From Colius striatus (lineage: Eukaryota; Chordata; Aves; Coliiformes; Coliidae): DNA of 64,000 nt. The stretch spans positions 7,662,001-7,726,000 of the forward strand of contig NC_084774.1 of the NCBI RefSeq assembly GCF_028858725.1, given 5' to 3'. A model generated the notes under the pieces. The model was not told the origin of the DNA and did not search any database. It saw only the letters and a list, made by a program, of their open reading frames with translations. Shown here one piece after another: positions 61,746 to 64,000 of the stretch (the stretch's first letter is position 1; each line of letters starts with the position of its first letter). Both the position numbers and the translations under genes were made by a program.

Positions 61746-64000
61746 ATGGAGTCTGCAAATGACACAGTACTTGGAGAGAATAAAGATGGGGGGGAATGCT
61801 GCCAGGCTTTGGTGACAGGCAGTGCCTAAATATGTAGGACAGTGGGAATGCTCCCAGGAAGAGACTTGAAGCAGCACCGAAGAGCCTCAGCAAGGCAGGG
61901 CCATTTGGCTGGAAGGAGTAAGTGGGATGGCATGTGAGAAATAACTCTGGGCAATAGATTGGGGGTTTTGGTTCATGTGTACCCAGCAAACTTAGGGCAG
62001 TGCTGAGCTGTGCCCCTCCCAACCACATTATGTCAGCTTCAGCTTCATGTGGCCACGTTCTGTAGTGTGTTAAAGAGTGTCCCCAGTTTCGCAGGAACTG
62101 TGCACAGAATCACCACCTTCAGCTCGTGCTCCTGTCTCCATCAGAAATCATATTGATGAGCTTTTTAGAGTGTGCAGAGGCCTCTCCCTAGCTGCGGGGT
62201 ATGAAGAAGGTCGTGTGGTGCAACCAGCCTGTGGGATCCATCCTTCTAGACCTGTGCTAGAGCAGCATCCACAAAAAGATGAAAGGCAATCTGAGTATGC
62301 AGTGTGGCAGCCCACATTGTAGCCCCCAGGCAGTGTGAGGCAAGGACATGCAGCTTGGAAGAGGTGGCTACTGAGCACAGCAGGACCAAATGTGACCACA
62401 CAGGGATCCTCTACGGGAGGGATTTCCGTGAAGCCTTCGTAGCCTCGTGAGCTGCAGCTCTGGGAGCAAAGCCCTCTCTGCCAGTTCTAACACCCAGCAT
62501 TCAGCTCCTTTCAGGGTGAACTTGGAGGGCAGCAGCCTGAATCCTGCACTCTGTGAAGAGCAAGACTGGTGAGACTGAGCTATGCGAATCTCTGTTCTGC
62601 TGAGATGAGGTGGGGTGAGGTCAGAGAATGAAAACAAGTCTACTGGGCAGATGCTGAACTCAGCTGCCACTGCAGCCAGATAGTGCTTTGCCTGGCAAGA
62701 ATTCACCAATGTCTCCTGCTGTCATCCTGGGAACTGGGCTGCAGACTGCCCCCGTCCCATCAAGGAAAAGCCCTGCAGGGCACCTAGCATTAGCCAGGCT
62801 CTGACTGACAGGAGAGCTGGATCCTGGACAGAGAGCTGGACTGGAGATGGATTGCCTGCCAGCCAAATGTGGACGTTAGACAGGGAGTTAGATTAATGGG
62901 AGCTGGCTCTGCCAACAGAGAGGTGAGTCACAGAGCTTGTCCTGTGCTGAATCTTTCTCCAATAGGGAAGAAGTAGGAGGATTTAGCGAGATTAATCTCT
63001 CATAGATAGAGAGAGAATAGGCAGGATTCAGCAACAAATTTCCAAGTAAGCAGACAGCACTTTGATTTTCTCCACGTGACACGGCACAGATCTGTATTGT
63101 TAACTCTGGAATTCTCTGCCATGGGTCACAGGTAAGATAACCATACTTCCATGCCTACACATGAACCCTGCAAAGCACAAGCTGCAAAGAAGTGCCAAGA
63201 AAGCAGTAGCTTGAAAACACTTTTCCCTGAATTTTCCTGTAGTCATTGTCTGCAGCTGCTCTCCCCCAAACAATGCTGTGGACCCTGCACAAAACACATG
63301 AAAATGGTAAGAAAGAACTCCTTTTGACAGCTGTGAGGGGCTGGTAACACATCAGCTGCCAGGTCTCTGCCATCTTTCCATGAAGGAGAAGCAGGGAGCA
63401 GGACTGGACAAGAGCCAGAGCATCTTTCCTGGTGTGATCAGCTCTTCCCTCTTCCTAGTAGTTTATGATACAGCAGGAATGACAAACCTAGAGGGAGCAG
63501 CTAGCCAGAGGAGAGGGAGAACAGGTTAGTCATGGCTACTTTTTGTCAGGAGGTGATGGGGAGCTCTTGGGCACCCCTGTCTTTACTCCTCCCAGCACTG
63601 AACTCACCAGAGGATGAGGCCAGGAAGAAGAAATCTTGATAAACAGAGCCTTAGTGCTAGTGAACCAGGGAGAAATTCTTGCAGAAGGCAAATTTCCTTC
63701 CCAAACAGGGAGTCCTGTTTCTTTCTGATATGTCTTTAGTTGTTCAAGTCATAGCTCTTCAGTCAGAACAGTTTTACAAATGTATTGTGGAGATAAAAGC
63801 ATCAGGGAAAGCTGCTCAGGATCAAGTTGGAAAAGCTTTTAACTTTCAACTCCTTACAGACAAAGGAAGGGGCCAGAGGAGGAGAACCAAGGCTGGAAAA
63901 AGGAAGAGGAAGGAGCAAAAAAAGATAAGGAGAATAGATGAGTGAAAGGGACAGAGCGGAGAAGACAAATCACAACAAGGAAAGGCACAAGTCACTAGCA

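Larger units (their letters stand above)
42807..64000. other. 21-kb intergenic stretch, no supported gene
   Basis: I found no open frame with a recognisable family, no convincing exon chain and no tRNA or rRNA. The longer open frames (45601-46233 plus, 54446-55054 plus and 54777-55379 minus, the last two overlapping) have low-complexity, unrecognised products and typical intergenic composition. Mobile elements are scarce. Several AT-rich, transcription-factor-site-like patches are listed separately. In human the gene beyond SLC35C2 is CDH22, so this may be its upstream regulatory DNA (inference). Confidence 0.5.

Noticed and set aside
62988-62999. 12-bp palindrome GAGATTAATCTC
   Set aside because: Too short to be meaningful alone; one such site is expected by chance in a window of this size or a few like it.
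63679-63945. 88-residue frame ending in a Lys/Arg-rich stretch
   Set aside because: The basic end comes from a purine-rich AAGGAAG tract; no family signature.

Overview
This window looks like bird nuclear DNA. It carries several CR1 LINE copies whose 3' tails end in the avian form (ATTCTATG/ATTCTGTG). It also has two LTRs of the avian ERVL type. Its vertebrate genes are compact, with short introns (two of 74 bp) and strong CpG-island promoters, as is typical of a bird microchromosome. The gene content matches parts of human chromosome 20. All gene names come from recognising the translated exons. I ran no searches.

Layout, left to right. (1) 1-1821, minus strand: the N-terminal coding part of ZNFX1, running off the left edge. 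It contains an in-frame 75-bp (25-residue) tandem repeat. (2) 1822-2372: a short CpG-rich head-to-head promoter shared by ZNFX1 and DDX27, with an interferon-element-like palindrome. (3) 2373-about 9460, plus: the complete DEAD-box helicase gene DDX27 in 21 coding exons, with CR1 copies and a clean solo LTR in its introns. (4) About 9460-10290: the spacer between the converging DDX27 and SNRPB genes. It holds a striking nested inverted-repeat element (10150-10258) that nothing else in the window explains. (5) 10290-12725, minus: complete SNRPB (Sm-B'/B), whose first coding exon encodes only the start Met. (6) 12400-13780: a CpG island shared head to head by SNRPB and ELMO2. (7) 13340-34574, plus: complete ELMO2 in 21 coding exons, including a 36-nt microexon. 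The predicted protein is 732 aa with the microexon and 720 aa without it. (8) 34964-about 39865, plus: complete SLC35C2 in nine coding exons, starting only 389 bp after the ELMO2 stop. (9) About 39866-64000: roughly 24 kb with no gene I can support. It holds one CR1, a small GT-rich microsatellite and several AT-rich patches that look like candidate conserved regulatory DNA. From human gene order, CDH22 would be expected beyond or near this side, but I see none of its coding exons.

The genes are mostly unrelated housekeeping or signalling functions: antiviral RNA sensing (ZNFX1), ribosome biogenesis (DDX27), the spliceosome (SNRPB), Rac activation with DOCK proteins (ELMO2) and a Golgi nucleotide-sugar-transporter-like protein (SLC35C2). 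What links them is promoter sharing and tight packing rather than a common pathway. Every splice junction listed was read as GT-AG, and coding phase is continuous across all of them.
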